Positions 36,385 through 44,267 are shown, numbered from the stretch's first letter. The stretch: 64,000 bases of DNA from Treponema sp. (GCA_009784975.1 WQXG01000005.1:1-64000), one strand, 5' to 3'. Notes: generated by a model not told the origin, from the letters alone. Translations and numbers: made by a program.

Positions 36385-37846
36385 TAAAATTATTCCGCCT
36401 CATATAATCTCCGGCATCAATGCGGTACAGGAAACCTTCACGAACGGCAGAACGCCCTGATTCAACATAATAAGAAGCGCTTGCGGGAATGGGAACACCG
36501 GTTGTTGTCCCTGTTTCCGGTCTTCCTTTTTCAAATGTTCTTGGATTAAATTCATCATTTATATTATATGTAAGCAAAATACGATCAGGGGCAACCAATG
36601 TATCATGGACAGGAGTGCCGGTTTTGGATAAACTGGCGTATCTGATACTTGTTAACGATGGATCTACAGCAGGCATTGCGGTAAAACTTTCTGTCATTAA
36701 ACTGTAAACACCTTCTCCGGGAGCAAGCGTAATACTGCTGGAAGTAAAAGAAGACATAGTCGGGGCTTTTATTTTTGATAATTCAGGATCGTTTTTATAG
36801 CCGTATTTTCCTGTTTCTTCATTCAGGTAATTCGCGGCAAGCCATGTTTTAAGCAATACATCCCAATTTGAATAACCTTCGCCGGGAATGAGCGTATTTA
36901 ATACGGAGGTTACCGCACTATGATCCGTATGCGACGAAGCGCTTATTTTTTGGTAAATGCCGGCGGAATTACCTGCCTGTAATCTTAGCCACTGGAAAAA
37001 AAGATAAACCGTCGCGTAATCATCCATAACCGCATACGGGTTTTCATTTGAACGATTTCCCCACACGAAAAAATTATTACCTTTATCTATTAAACCGAAA
37101 GCAAGCCTCATGCCGCCTTTTTCTACTCTGCCGTTATCGTTATACCAATCTACTCTCATATCCAAATGTTCCTGTTTATAAACCCATTCGGCAGCAGAAG
37201 AAAGTCCTTCGTCTATCCACGTATCCATTGAATAAATAGTATTGCCAACCCTTCTTATTACTACACTATTAACAAAATTAATAAGATGCTGCATTTCATG
37301 CGCAAGGGTTGCCAGAGTATCTTCTACTTGCTGCTCCTCCATTCCCGGATATGTATCGATATAGATCATATCTCTCTGATTTGATCCAAAGGTAAATCTT
37401 GAACCTAAAACCAAATCTCCGTTCCAGAAATAACCCGCGACAAAAGCTCTGTTACTTATTTCGTTAAAATTATCCCTTATATCCAAAAGAAGAATGCAGA
37501 GTTTTCCGTCATTGTCTCCAAGCCAATCGGCTAATTCCATAGAATCCGAAAAGTTTCTTCCTGAATAATTAAAATCAGTCATTCCGAATTCATCCCGTAT
37601 CTGTTCATGTATTAAATAATCATATTCAATTCCGACAAGCTCCGCTTTTTCTGTTCCTTGCAGGGTATTTTTTTCTACCCAAACATTGCAATAATTGCCT
37701 TCATAAAGAAGTTCGGCTGTCAGTCTGTAATGCCTGTCTCTGCTAAAATCATACGCCCAAAAATTACCGGACTGTTCCGGAAGCTCCGGCTCACACGACA
37801 GGAAAAACGAACAAATAATAAAAATTAAAAAAAGTGTTTTTTTCAT
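36377..37846 (-). CDS. Lipoprotein metalloprotease, peptidase M30-like
   Basis: This is an exported zinc peptidase of 489 residues. The signal peptide ends in a spirochaete-style lipobox (FLSC, Cys18). The zinc motif HEMQH is at 183-187. It is followed about 25 residues later by WIDEGLSSAAEWVY, whose Glu is the likely third ligand; this arrangement fits M30 (hyicolysin-like) peptidases. The substrate is unknown. I chose the ATG at 37846, which overlaps the secA stop (TGATG pattern) and begins MKKTLFLIF; an upstream Met adds a few polar residues. Proximity to secA may only reflect the operon. Confidence 0.82.
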   Translation of the reverse strand: MKKTLFLIFIICSFFLSCEPELPEQSGNFWAYDFSRDRHYRLTAELLYEGNYCNVWVEKNTLQGTEKAELVGIEYDYLIHEQIRDEFGMTDFNYSGRNFSDSMELADWLGDNDGKLCILLLDIRDNFNEISNRAFVAGYFWNGDLVLGSRFTFGSNQRDMIYIDTYPGMEEQQVEDTLATLAHEMQHLINFVNSVVIRRVGNTIYSMDTWIDEGLSSAAEWVYKQEHLDMRVDWYNDNGRVEKGGMRLAFGLIDKGNNFFVWGNRSNENPYAVMDDYATVYLFFQWLRLQAGNSAGIYQKISASSHTDHSAVTSVLNTLIPGEGYSNWDVLLKTWLAANYLNEETGKYGYKNDPELSKIKAPTMSSFTSSSITLAPGEGVYSLMTESFTAMPAVDPSLTSIRYASLSKTGTPVHDTLVAPDRILLTYNINDEFNPRTFEKGRPETGTTTGVPIPASASYYVESGRSAVREGFLYRIDAGDYMRRNNFND

Positions 37847-40596
37847 CAGCGTCCATGACAATGTTTATATTTCTTCCCGCTTCCGCACGGGCAGGAATCA
37901 TTACGCCCAACTTTTGGCTGGCTGCGCACTACGGTTGCTCCTTCCGGACGGCTTGCTCTTTCCATCGGCGAAGGACCTGTTTTTGTCTGGCTTCCTAAAG
38001 ACTGGCTTCCAAAAGAAGCCATACTGCTATGACTTGCAGACTGATTAACACCGATGGAACGGCTTTTTCGCGGTCCATCTGTTACCTGAATACGAATAAG
38101 GTGCAGACGCGAAGCAATCTCCTGCCTTATTTCATCGATCATTGTGTCAAATATTCTGTATCCTTCAAGCTTATATTCTGTAAGCGGATTTTTTTGCGCA
38201 TAATGGCGCAGGTATACGGCTTCCCTCAGAGCTTCCATGTTTTCAAGATGATCCAGCCACTTGCGATCCACAGCATGAAGATAATTATCACGTATTATTA
38301 AACTTAAATAATCATGTCCAATAAGAGCTTCCTTATCGTCCATATCTTTTTCCAGATCAGAGATTATCTGTTTTTCCAGAATTTCGGGGTTTTTAAAATC
38401 ACTGCCGGCTAGTATATAGCCGAATTTGGTACGCAGGTTTTCCGCCAAATCCTTAATTGCCGCATTCACATCGCCTCTGGAAGCTGAATTGTATCCGTCT
38501 ATCATATCCGCAACCATTGCCGCGGTTGCATTGTTTACACGCTGCTTTAGCTCCCTGTCCTGCAATATCGCGTCACGCTGTTCATAAATATATTTTCTCT
38601 GCTGATTAAGCACATCGTCATATTCAAGAAGGTGCTTGCGGATTTCAAAGTTGCGCTCCTCTACTTTTTTCTGCGCGTTTTCTATGCTTTTGTTTAACAT
38701 TGGATGATTTATCGGGTCTCCGCCTTCCATGCCAATCCTTGACATGATGCTCTTCATCCTCTCTCCGCCGAAAAGACGCATAAGCTCATCGTCCATAGAG
38801 ATGAAAAACCTGCTCTTCCCCGGATCTCCCTGTCTTCCAGAACGGCCTCTCAGCTGATTATCGATACGGCGGCTTTCATGCCTTTCCGTTCCTATAACAT
38901 AAAGTCCTCCAAGAGCTTTTACTTCTTCATAATCTTTTTTCCATTTTTCGTATTCTTCGCGCAAAATAACATCTAACTGTTCCTGTGTCGCATTTGTTCC
39001 CGCGCGGCGGCGGGCGCGGTGTTCCGGGTTGCCTCCAAGCTTAATATCTGTTCCGCGTCCTGCCATGTTAGTTGCAATTGTAACAGAACCTTTTGCGCCC
39101 GCTTCCGCGATAATAAGCGCCTCGCGCGCGTGATTTTTTGCGTTTAATACTTCGTGACGAACGCCGCGGCGCGAAAGAAGAGCGGAAACTTTTTCTGACT
39201 TTTCGATAGAAACCGTACCGACAAGCATGGGCTGTCCCTTTTTATTCGCTTCCGCTATTTCGTCACATAACGCTTTGAATTTATCCGCTTCGTTTAAATA
39301 AACCAAATCATCTTCGTCTGCGCGGGCAACGGGCAGGTTTGTAGGAATTACTACAACTTCAAGTTTATATATTTTCGCAAACTCAACTGCTTCCGTATCC
39401 GCGGTTCCTGTCATGCCGGAAATTTTATTGTACAGCCTGAAATAATTCTGAAAAGTAATGGTCGCAAGCGTTCTGTTGCGCTGCGCTATTTTTATTCTTT
39501 GCTTTGCTTCGATTGCCTGATGAAGCCCGTCTGAATAACGCCTGCCGTGCAGGATACGTCCCGTAAATTCATCGACAATCTGAACCTGGCCGTCTTCCAC
39601 AACATAGTCAACATCAATATGAAAAAGCTTGTGCGCCCTTAGAGCCTGTGTAAAATAGTGAATAAATTCAAAGTTTTCTTCGTCTACAATCGCGCCCTGA
39701 ATAAGGTTTCGTTTTTTAAGTATTTCTTCGATATTGGCAAGCCCCTGGTTGCTGAAAGATATACTTTTGTTTTTTTCGTTTATCTTGTAATCGCCGATTA
39801 CTTCCTCGCCTCTTGTTTCATCCGGATACTCGCCGTTTTCTTTTTTTTGTATTTCGCGAAGAGACCCCAAAAGCTTATCCACTTCCGCGAATTTAAAAGT
39901 ATCATCTTCTGCCGCTCCGGAAATTATCAGCGGGGTGCGCGCTTCGTCAATTAAAATAGAATCGATTTCATCTACGATACAAAAATTATGAGAACGCTGA
40001 ACGCGGACTTCTATATTGCTGTGCATATTGTCACGCAGATAATCAAAGCCAAACTCGTTATTTGTGCCGTAGGTAATATCGCAGGCATAATTTTCCTTGC
40101 GCAGCGCATTATCCATGTTTGAAAGAATCGTGCCAACCGTTAACCCAAGATAGCTGAAGATCGGCCTCATCCAGTCCGCATCGCGGCTTGCAAGATAGTC
40201 GTTAACAGTAACAACATGGATACCCTTGCCCGGAATGGCATTAAGGTAAGCCGCGGCAACAGACATCAATGTCTTGCCTTCGCCGGTTTTCATTTCTACG
40301 ATTTTTCCCTGATGCAAAACAATGGAGCCGAGCACCTGAACATCATATGGACGCTCGCCGAGATTACGCCGCGCGGCTTCCCTTGCCAAAGCAAAAGCTT
40401 GAGGCAAAATACTGTCAAGGCTTTCGCCGTTTTTGTGCCGTTCGCGGAAATGCTCTGTTTGACGCGGAAATTCTTCTGCCGCAAGAGAGACAGCCCAGGC
40501 TTCCTTTTCATTAACTTTATGCAGTATCGGAAGAAGGGCTTTCAGATCCCTCTCATGCTGGGAACCAAAAAGCGCCTTTATTAATTTATCAAACAT
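37846..40596 (-). CDS. secA: Preprotein translocase ATPase SecA
   Basis: This motor drives unfolded precursors through SecYEG. Its 916 residues show Walker A in MKTGEGKTLMS near 106, and VDEIDSILIDEARTPLIISG (Walker B with the DEAD-like VDEID). Then come the preprotein crosslinking domain, the second nucleotide domain with TNMAGRGTDIKLGG, and the helical scaffold. The C-terminal zinc motif CPCGSGKKYKHCH ends the chain, and a Ser/Gln-rich linker precedes it. The promoter at 40603-40631 puts the ATG six bases after the -10. It is coupled to the M30-like lipoprotein gene. Confidence 0.96.
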   Translation of the reverse strand: MFDKLIKALFGSQHERDLKALLPILHKVNEKEAWAVSLAAEEFPRQTEHFRERHKNGESLDSILPQAFALAREAARRNLGERPYDVQVLGSIVLHQGKIVEMKTGEGKTLMSVAAAYLNAIPGKGIHVVTVNDYLASRDADWMRPIFSYLGLTVGTILSNMDNALRKENYACDITYGTNNEFGFDYLRDNMHSNIEVRVQRSHNFCIVDEIDSILIDEARTPLIISGAAEDDTFKFAEVDKLLGSLREIQKKENGEYPDETRGEEVIGDYKINEKNKSISFSNQGLANIEEILKKRNLIQGAIVDEENFEFIHYFTQALRAHKLFHIDVDYVVEDGQVQIVDEFTGRILHGRRYSDGLHQAIEAKQRIKIAQRNRTLATITFQNYFRLYNKISGMTGTADTEAVEFAKIYKLEVVVIPTNLPVARADEDDLVYLNEADKFKALCDEIAEANKKGQPMLVGTVSIEKSEKVSALLSRRGVRHEVLNAKNHAREALIIAEAGAKGSVTIATNMAGRGTDIKLGGNPEHRARRRAGTNATQEQLDVILREEYEKWKKDYEEVKALGGLYVIGTERHESRRIDNQLRGRSGRQGDPGKSRFFISMDDELMRLFGGERMKSIMSRIGMEGGDPINHPMLNKSIENAQKKVEERNFEIRKHLLEYDDVLNQQRKYIYEQRDAILQDRELKQRVNNATAAMVADMIDGYNSASRGDVNAAIKDLAENLRTKFGYILAGSDFKNPEILEKQIISDLEKDMDDKEALIGHDYLSLIIRDNYLHAVDRKWLDHLENMEALREAVYLRHYAQKNPLTEYKLEGYRIFDTMIDEIRQEIASRLHLIRIQVTDGPRKSRSIGVNQSASHSSMASFGSQSLGSQTKTGPSPMERASRPEGATVVRSQPKVGRNDSCPCGSGKKYKHCHGR

Positions 40597-40602
40597 AAAT
40601 AC

Positions 40603-40631
40603 AGTTTATCAAATAATTAAAATAAAAACAA
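40603..40631 (-). promoter_or_regulatory. secA promoter giving a leaderless transcript
   Basis: On the minus strand TTGTTT (40626-40631) and TAAACT (40603-40608) are 17 bases apart. The secA ATG follows the -10 by six bases (40597-40602). The -35 region overlaps the 3' end of the site-2 protease gene. No Shine-Dalgarno is present. Confidence 0.6.
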
Positions 40632-41231
40632 CCTCATAAGGGCATTTATAATAATACCTATCGGAATAATCGTTATATTAAAATGATTTTGCACTATTAA
40701 AATAACAAATAAAACCGGCAACCCCAGTTTTCTTACTTTTATTTCGGTTTCATAGCTTATATTAAGCCCGGAAAAAATAATATGACTGCCGTCCAGCGGA
40801 GGAATTGGAAGCAGATTAAAAACAAATAAACCAAAATTGATGGAAGCGGCAGCATATAAAACAAGGTAAAGATTACTGATAAAATCAGTAAATTGAAAAG
40901 AGCGGATCATAAAACTTAAGAACAGGCACAATAATATACCAATAATCAGATTTGAAAGAGGACCAGCGGCGGCAATAAGCGCTTTATCCCGGCGGAGATT
41001 ACGCAGGTTTTCGGGATTAAACTGCACAGGTTTTGCCCAGCCGAAACCTGCAAAAATAATAAACAATAAACCAATAATATCGATATGCTTTACCGGGTTT
41101 AAAGTGAGTCTGCCCTGATCTCGAGCAGTGCTGTCTCCCAATTTATAGGCGCAAAGAGCATGACAATACTCATGAACAGTAAGCCCCAAAATAATACCGG
41201 GAAGAAAATATACAATTCTTTGCCAATCCAT
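40617..41231 (-). CDS. Site-2 protease (M50) family membrane metalloprotease
   Basis: This 204-residue integral membrane zinc protease has HEYCH at 20-24 (His20, Glu21, His24) and the third ligand Asp in NLLPIPPLDGSHI near 145. It has about five to six hydrophobic segments and no PDZ domain, so it belongs to the short S2P group that acts on membrane-bound substrates. I chose ATG 41231: the family begins a few residues before the HExxH helix, while an upstream Met would add a Cys-rich non-family stretch. TATAAT stands nine bases before the ATG. It runs into secA. Confidence 0.87.
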   Translation of the reverse strand: MDWQRIVYFLPGIILGLTVHEYCHALCAYKLGDSTARDQGRLTLNPVKHIDIIGLLFIIFAGFGWAKPVQFNPENLRNLRRDKALIAAAGPLSNLIIGILLCLFLSFMIRSFQFTDFISNLYLVLYAAASINFGLFVFNLLPIPPLDGSHIIFSGLNISYETEIKVRKLGLPVLFVILIVQNHFNITIIPIGIIINALMRLFLF

Positions 41232-41240
41232 AACTTTTAG

Positions 41241-41246
41241 ATTATA
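41241..41246 (-). promoter_or_regulatory. -10 element of the site-2 protease gene
   Basis: TATAAT on the minus strand is nine bases from the ATG at 41231, with no Shine-Dalgarno in between. It lies in the 39-base gap shared with the divergent coaE gene. I found no convincing -35. Confidence 0.45.
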
Positions 41247-41270
41247 GCACAAACACCCGATTAAGTAAGT

Positions 41271-41858
41271 ATGATAATTGGACTTACAGGAGCATATTGC
41301 GCGGGAAAAAACCATGTCGCGTCAATACTGGAAAAACGCGGATTTCCCGTCCTGGATGCGGATAAACTTGGGCATGAGGTTCTGGAAAATGAAAAAGAGG
41401 CTGTTTTTGCGCGGTTCGGATATGACCTGAAAAAACCGGATAATTCCCTTAACAGGCGGCTTTTGGGGCAGCGGGTTTTTGGAAAACCCGAAGAACTTGC
41501 CGCGCTGGAAGCCATCATTCATCCAAAGGTAAACAATCTTGTCAAAGAATGGCTGGCTTCTCAAAGCGGACACTGTGTAATAAACGCGGCGCTTCTTCAC
41601 AAATCGGCTATTTTTGAAAAACTGGAAAAAATTATCCTTGTAACTGCCCCATTTTTAACCCGGCTTTTAAGAGCCCTAAAACGCGATCGGCTTTCTTTAC
41701 AGGAGGCTCTGAAGCGTTTTGCCAGCCAAAAAAACATATACGCACGATATTTATCTATCAATGCTAACCCTTTTTATGCCGAAACTTATAGAGTAGAGAA
41801 CCCAGGATTTAGGAAACTGGAAAGAAGTATAGAAAAAATCATAGAGAGGATGAGTTAA
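41271..41858 (+). CDS. coaE: Dephospho-CoA kinase with an atypical P-loop
   Basis: This enzyme catalyses the last step of coenzyme A synthesis, ATP-dependent phosphorylation of dephospho-CoA. Its 195 residues are typical. The P-loop reads G-A-Y-C-A-G-K-N at 7-14: the Lys is present but Asn14 replaces the usual Ser/Thr. DADKLGHEVL (the Asp that binds the acceptor) and IIHPKV match the family. The C-terminal lid region is present (RDRLSLQEALKRFASQ). A SPOR-domain gene follows after one base. Confidence 0.87.
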   Translation: MIIGLTGAYCAGKNHVASILEKRGFPVLDADKLGHEVLENEKEAVFARFGYDLKKPDNSLNRRLLGQRVFGKPEELAALEAIIHPKVNNLVKEWLASQSGHCVINAALLHKSAIFEKLEKIILVTAPFLTRLLRALKRDRLSLQEALKRFASQKNIYARYLSINANPFYAETYRVENPGFRKLERSIEKIIERMS

Positions 41859-41859
41859 T

Positions 41860-42567
41860 ATGGACAAAGAAATGAAAAAATTACTGTTGGTTGCGGTCTC
41901 TGTAGGTGTATTTTTACTCGTAACCATCACCGTTTCATTAATAATTTTAACACCCAAAGCGCAAACACGGGATACCGCGTTTTCCTCATCAGCTCCTTAT
42001 ACCAATGCAAGGCCAATTCCCGACATTATGAGCAATATGCCGGTGCAGCCTCTGGAAGAAGAAAGACAGGAAGCCGTAATCGCGATTGACAGATACGACG
42101 AGGACAGCGTAACAGTTCATATCCCCAGCCCCATAGCAGCAGCAATCCCTGAAGCGCCTGTTACAAGACCTGCAAATACAACCACTGTAAGAACAACCGA
42201 ACCTGCCGTAAGAACAACACAGCCTGCCGCAAGAACAACTCAACCTGCAGCAAGAACGACACAGCCCGCCGCAAGAACAACACAGCCTGCCGCGAGAACA
42301 ACGCCGGCATCTTCAAGAGCGGCAAATGATTTCTGGATTCAAACCGGAGCCTATCCTTCGATGGTCGGCGCGGAAGACGTCCGCGAGCGCCTTGCCTCCA
42401 ACGGTCTTGTAGCCATTGTATCGGTATTTGAAGACGGCAGAACCTGGTACCGTGTACGGCTTGGTCCATATACATCTGAAAGGGAAGCCAACCATTGGCT
42501 GACCATAGTAAAATCCATAGACGGCTTCAGCGCAAGCCAGATAAGGCAAACAATCAGGCAGCAATAG
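41860..42567 (+). CDS. SPOR-domain cell-envelope protein with a Pro/Thr/Arg repeat linker
   Basis: This 235-residue protein is anchored by one membrane helix (about 6-29). It has a long low-complexity periplasmic linker and a C-terminal SPOR domain (about 150-230; FWIQTGAYPSMVGAEDVRERL and WYRVRLGPYTSEREA). SPOR domains bind denuded peptidoglycan glycans at division sites. The linker contains six seven-residue repeats (RTTQPAA type). GAGGA stands ten bases before the ATG. The coupling to coaE has no obvious functional meaning. Confidence 0.87.
   Translation: MDKEMKKLLLVAVSVGVFLLVTITVSLIILTPKAQTRDTAFSSSAPYTNARPIPDIMSNMPVQPLEEERQEAVIAIDRYDEDSVTVHIPSPIAAAIPEAPVTRPANTTTVRTTEPAVRTTQPAARTTQPAARTTQPAARTTQPAARTTPASSRAANDFWIQTGAYPSMVGAEDVRERLASNGLVAIVSVFEDGRTWYRVRLGPYTSEREANHWLTIVKSIDGFSASQIRQTIRQQ
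42190..42315 (+). repeat. Six 21-bp in-frame tandem repeats
   Basis: Units begin at 42190, 42211, 42232, 42253, 42274 and 42295. They encode RTTEPAV, four copies of RTTQPAA, and RTTPASS. The middle copies are nearly identical in DNA, so the copy number may vary by slippage. They form the flexible linker of the SPOR protein. Confidence 0.85.
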
Positions 42568-42620
42568 CAGCGCTCCGGTTCGAATCCCTCATTTTTTTTA
42601 CTTACAATAATTTTATTGTA
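42568..42620. other. Intergenic remnant: tRNA T-arm-like fragment and an AT hairpin
   Basis: GGTTCGAATCCCTC at 42577-42590 on the plus strand equals the T-arm 3' part of the neighbouring tRNA-Ser genes, but in the opposite orientation and with no other tRNA parts. Eight T residues follow (42592-42599). Then comes the inverted repeat TACAATAA/TTATTGTA (about 42603-42620). No clear terminator for either strand can be assembled from these. Confidence 0.4.
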
Positions 42621-42651
42621 GTGATTGGATACTTGCGTTTTTTTAATTTAC

Positions 42652-42738
42652 CGGAGAGAGAGGGATTCGAACCCTCGGAGCCCTTGCGGGCTCAACGGTT
42701 TTCGAGACCGCCCGATTCAACCGCTCTCGCATCTCTCC
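42652..42738 (-). tRNA. tRNA-Ser (anticodon CGA)
   Basis: The complementary strand forms an 87-base class II tRNA: acceptor GGAGAGA/TCTCTCC, and anticodon loop TCTCGAAAA with CGA. It has a long variable arm (GAGCCC/GGGCTC with a loop) and TTCGAAT in the T-loop. The discriminator is G. CCA is not encoded. It is the last gene of the four-tRNA cluster. Confidence 0.95.
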
Positions 42739-42752
42739 TGTTGTAATATTTA

Positions 42753-42826
42753 TGAAGCTGACACGATTCGAACGTGCGACCTCCAGATCCGCAATCTGAA
42801 ACTCTATCCAGCTGAGCTACAGCTTC
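42753..42826 (-). tRNA. tRNA-Arg (anticodon GCG)
   Basis: This is a 74-base tRNA with acceptor GAAGCTG/CAGCTTC and discriminator A. The anticodon stem is TCAGA/TCTGG and the seven-base loop TTGCGGA gives anticodon GCG, reading CGC/CGU. Most bacteria use ACG (deaminated to ICG) for this box, so the first base deserves attention. CCA is not encoded. Confidence 0.92.
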
Positions 42827-42837
42827 ATTTAACCATA

Positions 42838-42925
42838 CGGAGCAGGAGGGATTCGAACCCTCGGTACCCTTGCGGGGCACAACTCCTTAGCAGGGAGCCC
42901 GATTCGGCCTCTCTCGCACCGCTCC
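42838..42925 (-). tRNA. tRNA-Ser (anticodon GCU)
   Basis: This is an 88-base class II tRNA. Acceptor GGAGCGG pairs with CTGCTCC, including one G-U pair. The anticodon stem is GCTCC/GGAGT with loop CTGCTAA, anticodon GCT. A long variable arm and discriminator G are present. CCA is not encoded. Confidence 0.95.
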
Positions 42926-42942
42926 AAGTAGGACAATATTAA

Positions 42943-43027
42943 CGGAGCAGGGGGGATTCGAACCCCCGGAACCTTGCGGCTCAACGGTTTTCAAGACCGC
43001 CTCCTTCAACCACTCGGACACCGCTCC
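42943..43027 (-). tRNA. tRNA-Ser (anticodon UGA)
   Basis: This is an 85-base class II tRNA with acceptor GGAGCGG/CTGCTCC and anticodon loop TCTTGAAAA containing TGA. It has a variable arm GAGCCGCAAGGTTC and discriminator G. It is the first gene of the cluster. Confidence 0.95.
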
Positions 43028-43037
43028 AATACTGCAA

Positions 43038-43043
43038 ATTATA
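43038..43043 (-). promoter_or_regulatory. -10 element of the four-tRNA cluster
   Basis: TATAAT on the minus strand lies ten bases before the first tRNA-Ser 5' end. A TTGACA occurs further upstream, but at 27 bases it is too far to be the partner -35. The rest of 43044-43105 shows nothing I can name. Confidence 0.45.
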
Positions 43044-43105
43044 TAAAAAAACAGTGCCCCTTGTCCAGTATGTCAATCTTAGCGGATATCAGAAAATGGG
43101 TCAAG

Positions 43106-43120
43106 TGAGGAGACTCCTCA
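43106..43120. repeat. Perfect 7-bp-arm palindrome at the end of the FlhB-like gene
   Basis: TGAGGAG, one base, CTCCTCA. The right arm covers the stop codon of the FlhB-like gene. With a one-base centre it cannot form a useful hairpin at full length and has no T-run, so it is not a terminator. It could be a protein-binding dyad or chance. Confidence 0.4.
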
Positions 43121-43387
43121 TTTCCTGCGTTTTTTATCCTCTGTTTTCATTACAAAGGTTAGCACTTTTGCTGCCGCTTCCCAGCACCAGGGCGGGATAA
43201 AGTCGCCGGGTTTTGCGCTTGTTTCTAGCAGGGTAGCCAATGCCGCATCCTGTACTACAGCGATTCCGGCTTCTTCGGCTATGGCAATTATCCGTTCTGC
43301 TTCCCTGCCCTTTCCCGATGCCAGCAGTTCAGGAGCAGGATCGCCGGATGTATAACCAATGGCAGATGCAATCTTCTTTTTTCTCAT
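43118..43387 (-). CDS. Stand-alone FlhB C-terminal-domain protein
   Basis: This 89-residue protein equals the cytoplasmic part of FlhB that follows the autocleavage site. It has AIGYTSGDPAPELLASGKG, then AERIIAIAEEAGIAVVQDAALATLL and GDFIPPWCWEAAAKVLTFV. The full FlhB membrane domain and the NPTH cleavage motif are absent. In other bacteria such short FlhB-like proteins can substitute for the FlhB fragment in flagellar export. The gene follows the FliK-like gene after one base, which supports a role in hook-length/export switching (inference). Confidence 0.82.
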   Translation of the reverse strand: MRKKKIASAIGYTSGDPAPELLASGKGREAERIIAIAEEAGIAVVQDAALATLLETSAKPGDFIPPWCWEAAAKVLTFVMKTEDKKRRK

Positions 43388-43388
43388 C

Positions 43389-44267
43389 CTACATTACCTC
43401 GTCAATTGAGGATGACTGTTCTGCTTCGCATGGGAAATATTCTTCCGGTTCTGTTTTAACAAAAACACTTTCCGGCGGAATTTCCAGAGCCTCTGCCAAT
43501 TCCTTTTTAAACTGCGCCTCTTTAAAACCTTTTTTGTCAAAGTGAACGGAAACTTTCATTGGTTTTTCCGCGGCAGTTTCAACTATAAATAACAGCTTTT
43601 CTTTTGATATTTCATTTTCAATTGATATATCCAGCGCCATGCAAATAGCGCGGTTGTCGTTTTCCAGCAATATTCTCATGGAAACAGCATATTCCCTGTC
43701 TTTGTCAAAAAAATTAAAGGGCAGCACAATCCATCTTCTGCCGTTTTTTCCGGGCAATTTGTTAAGAAGATCAAGCAATTTAACATTGCCGCTGTATTCA
43801 TTCGCCATTTTTTTTAATTCAGCGGCGGTAATATCTTCGTCCTTTTGAATGTTTTTTTCTTCTTGATTGTTTTTTTCCCTGTTTTGCCGCCGGCGTTTTT
43901 GCAAATCAGGATCAATTGCCTGAGCATAAGCCTCAAGTCCTTTAACAGACAGTTCCGTTCCCTTGCTTTCCGCAGCAGCAGCGGCAAGTGAAAGCGCCTG
44001 CCGTAATTTGGAAATATCATCCCCCTTTGGCAGACTGACAGCGGAAAATGCCTGACGGCGAATCAAAGAGAGTGTTTCCTGTTTTAACGGCAAAGAAAAA
44101 AAACGCGCAAACGAGACAATAGATGATGAAAGTCTGTCACCTGCCGCTGCCGCTTTAACCGGAACAGATGCAAGGATATTGGATTTTATTATTTTAACAG
44201 CCTTTGAACCGGATACGGTTTTTATATTATCTGATAAATTTTTTTGTAAATTTATCTTTTCTATCAT
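43389..44267 (-). CDS. FliK-like flagellar hook-length control protein (probable)
   Basis: This 292-residue protein has no signal peptide, a helical N-terminal half rich in Ala/Ser/Lys, and a charged segment (about 118-145, RRRQNREKNN onward). Its C-terminal half, about 165-270, matches the pattern of FliK C-terminal domains (WIVLPFNF, then YAVSMRILL, then LFIVETA and KPMKVSVHF). I call it FliK-like from this pattern and from its position one base before an FlhB-like gene; similarity is weak. GGAG precedes the ATG by five bases. Confidence 0.6.
   Translation of the reverse strand: MIEKINLQKNLSDNIKTVSGSKAVKIIKSNILASVPVKAAAAGDRLSSSIVSFARFFSLPLKQETLSLIRRQAFSAVSLPKGDDISKLRQALSLAAAAAESKGTELSVKGLEAYAQAIDPDLQKRRRQNREKNNQEEKNIQKDEDITAAELKKMANEYSGNVKLLDLLNKLPGKNGRRWIVLPFNFFDKDREYAVSMRILLENDNRAICMALDISIENEISKEKLLFIVETAAEKPMKVSVHFDKKGFKEAQFKKELAEALEIPPESVFVKTEPEEYFPCEAEQSSSIDEVM

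Noticed and set aside
41232-41315. Longer start for the site-2 protease at 41315
   Set aside because: It adds a Cys-rich extension not seen in the family and would overlap the divergent coaE gene. TATAAT sits just before the shorter start.
42625-42942. 105-codon frame crossing the tRNA cluster
   Set aside because: It runs through four clear tRNA genes. Its repeated motifs are just the conserved tRNA sequences read on the opposite strand.
43106-43120. Palindrome as a transcription terminator
   Set aside because: The loop would be one base and no T-run follows on either strand.
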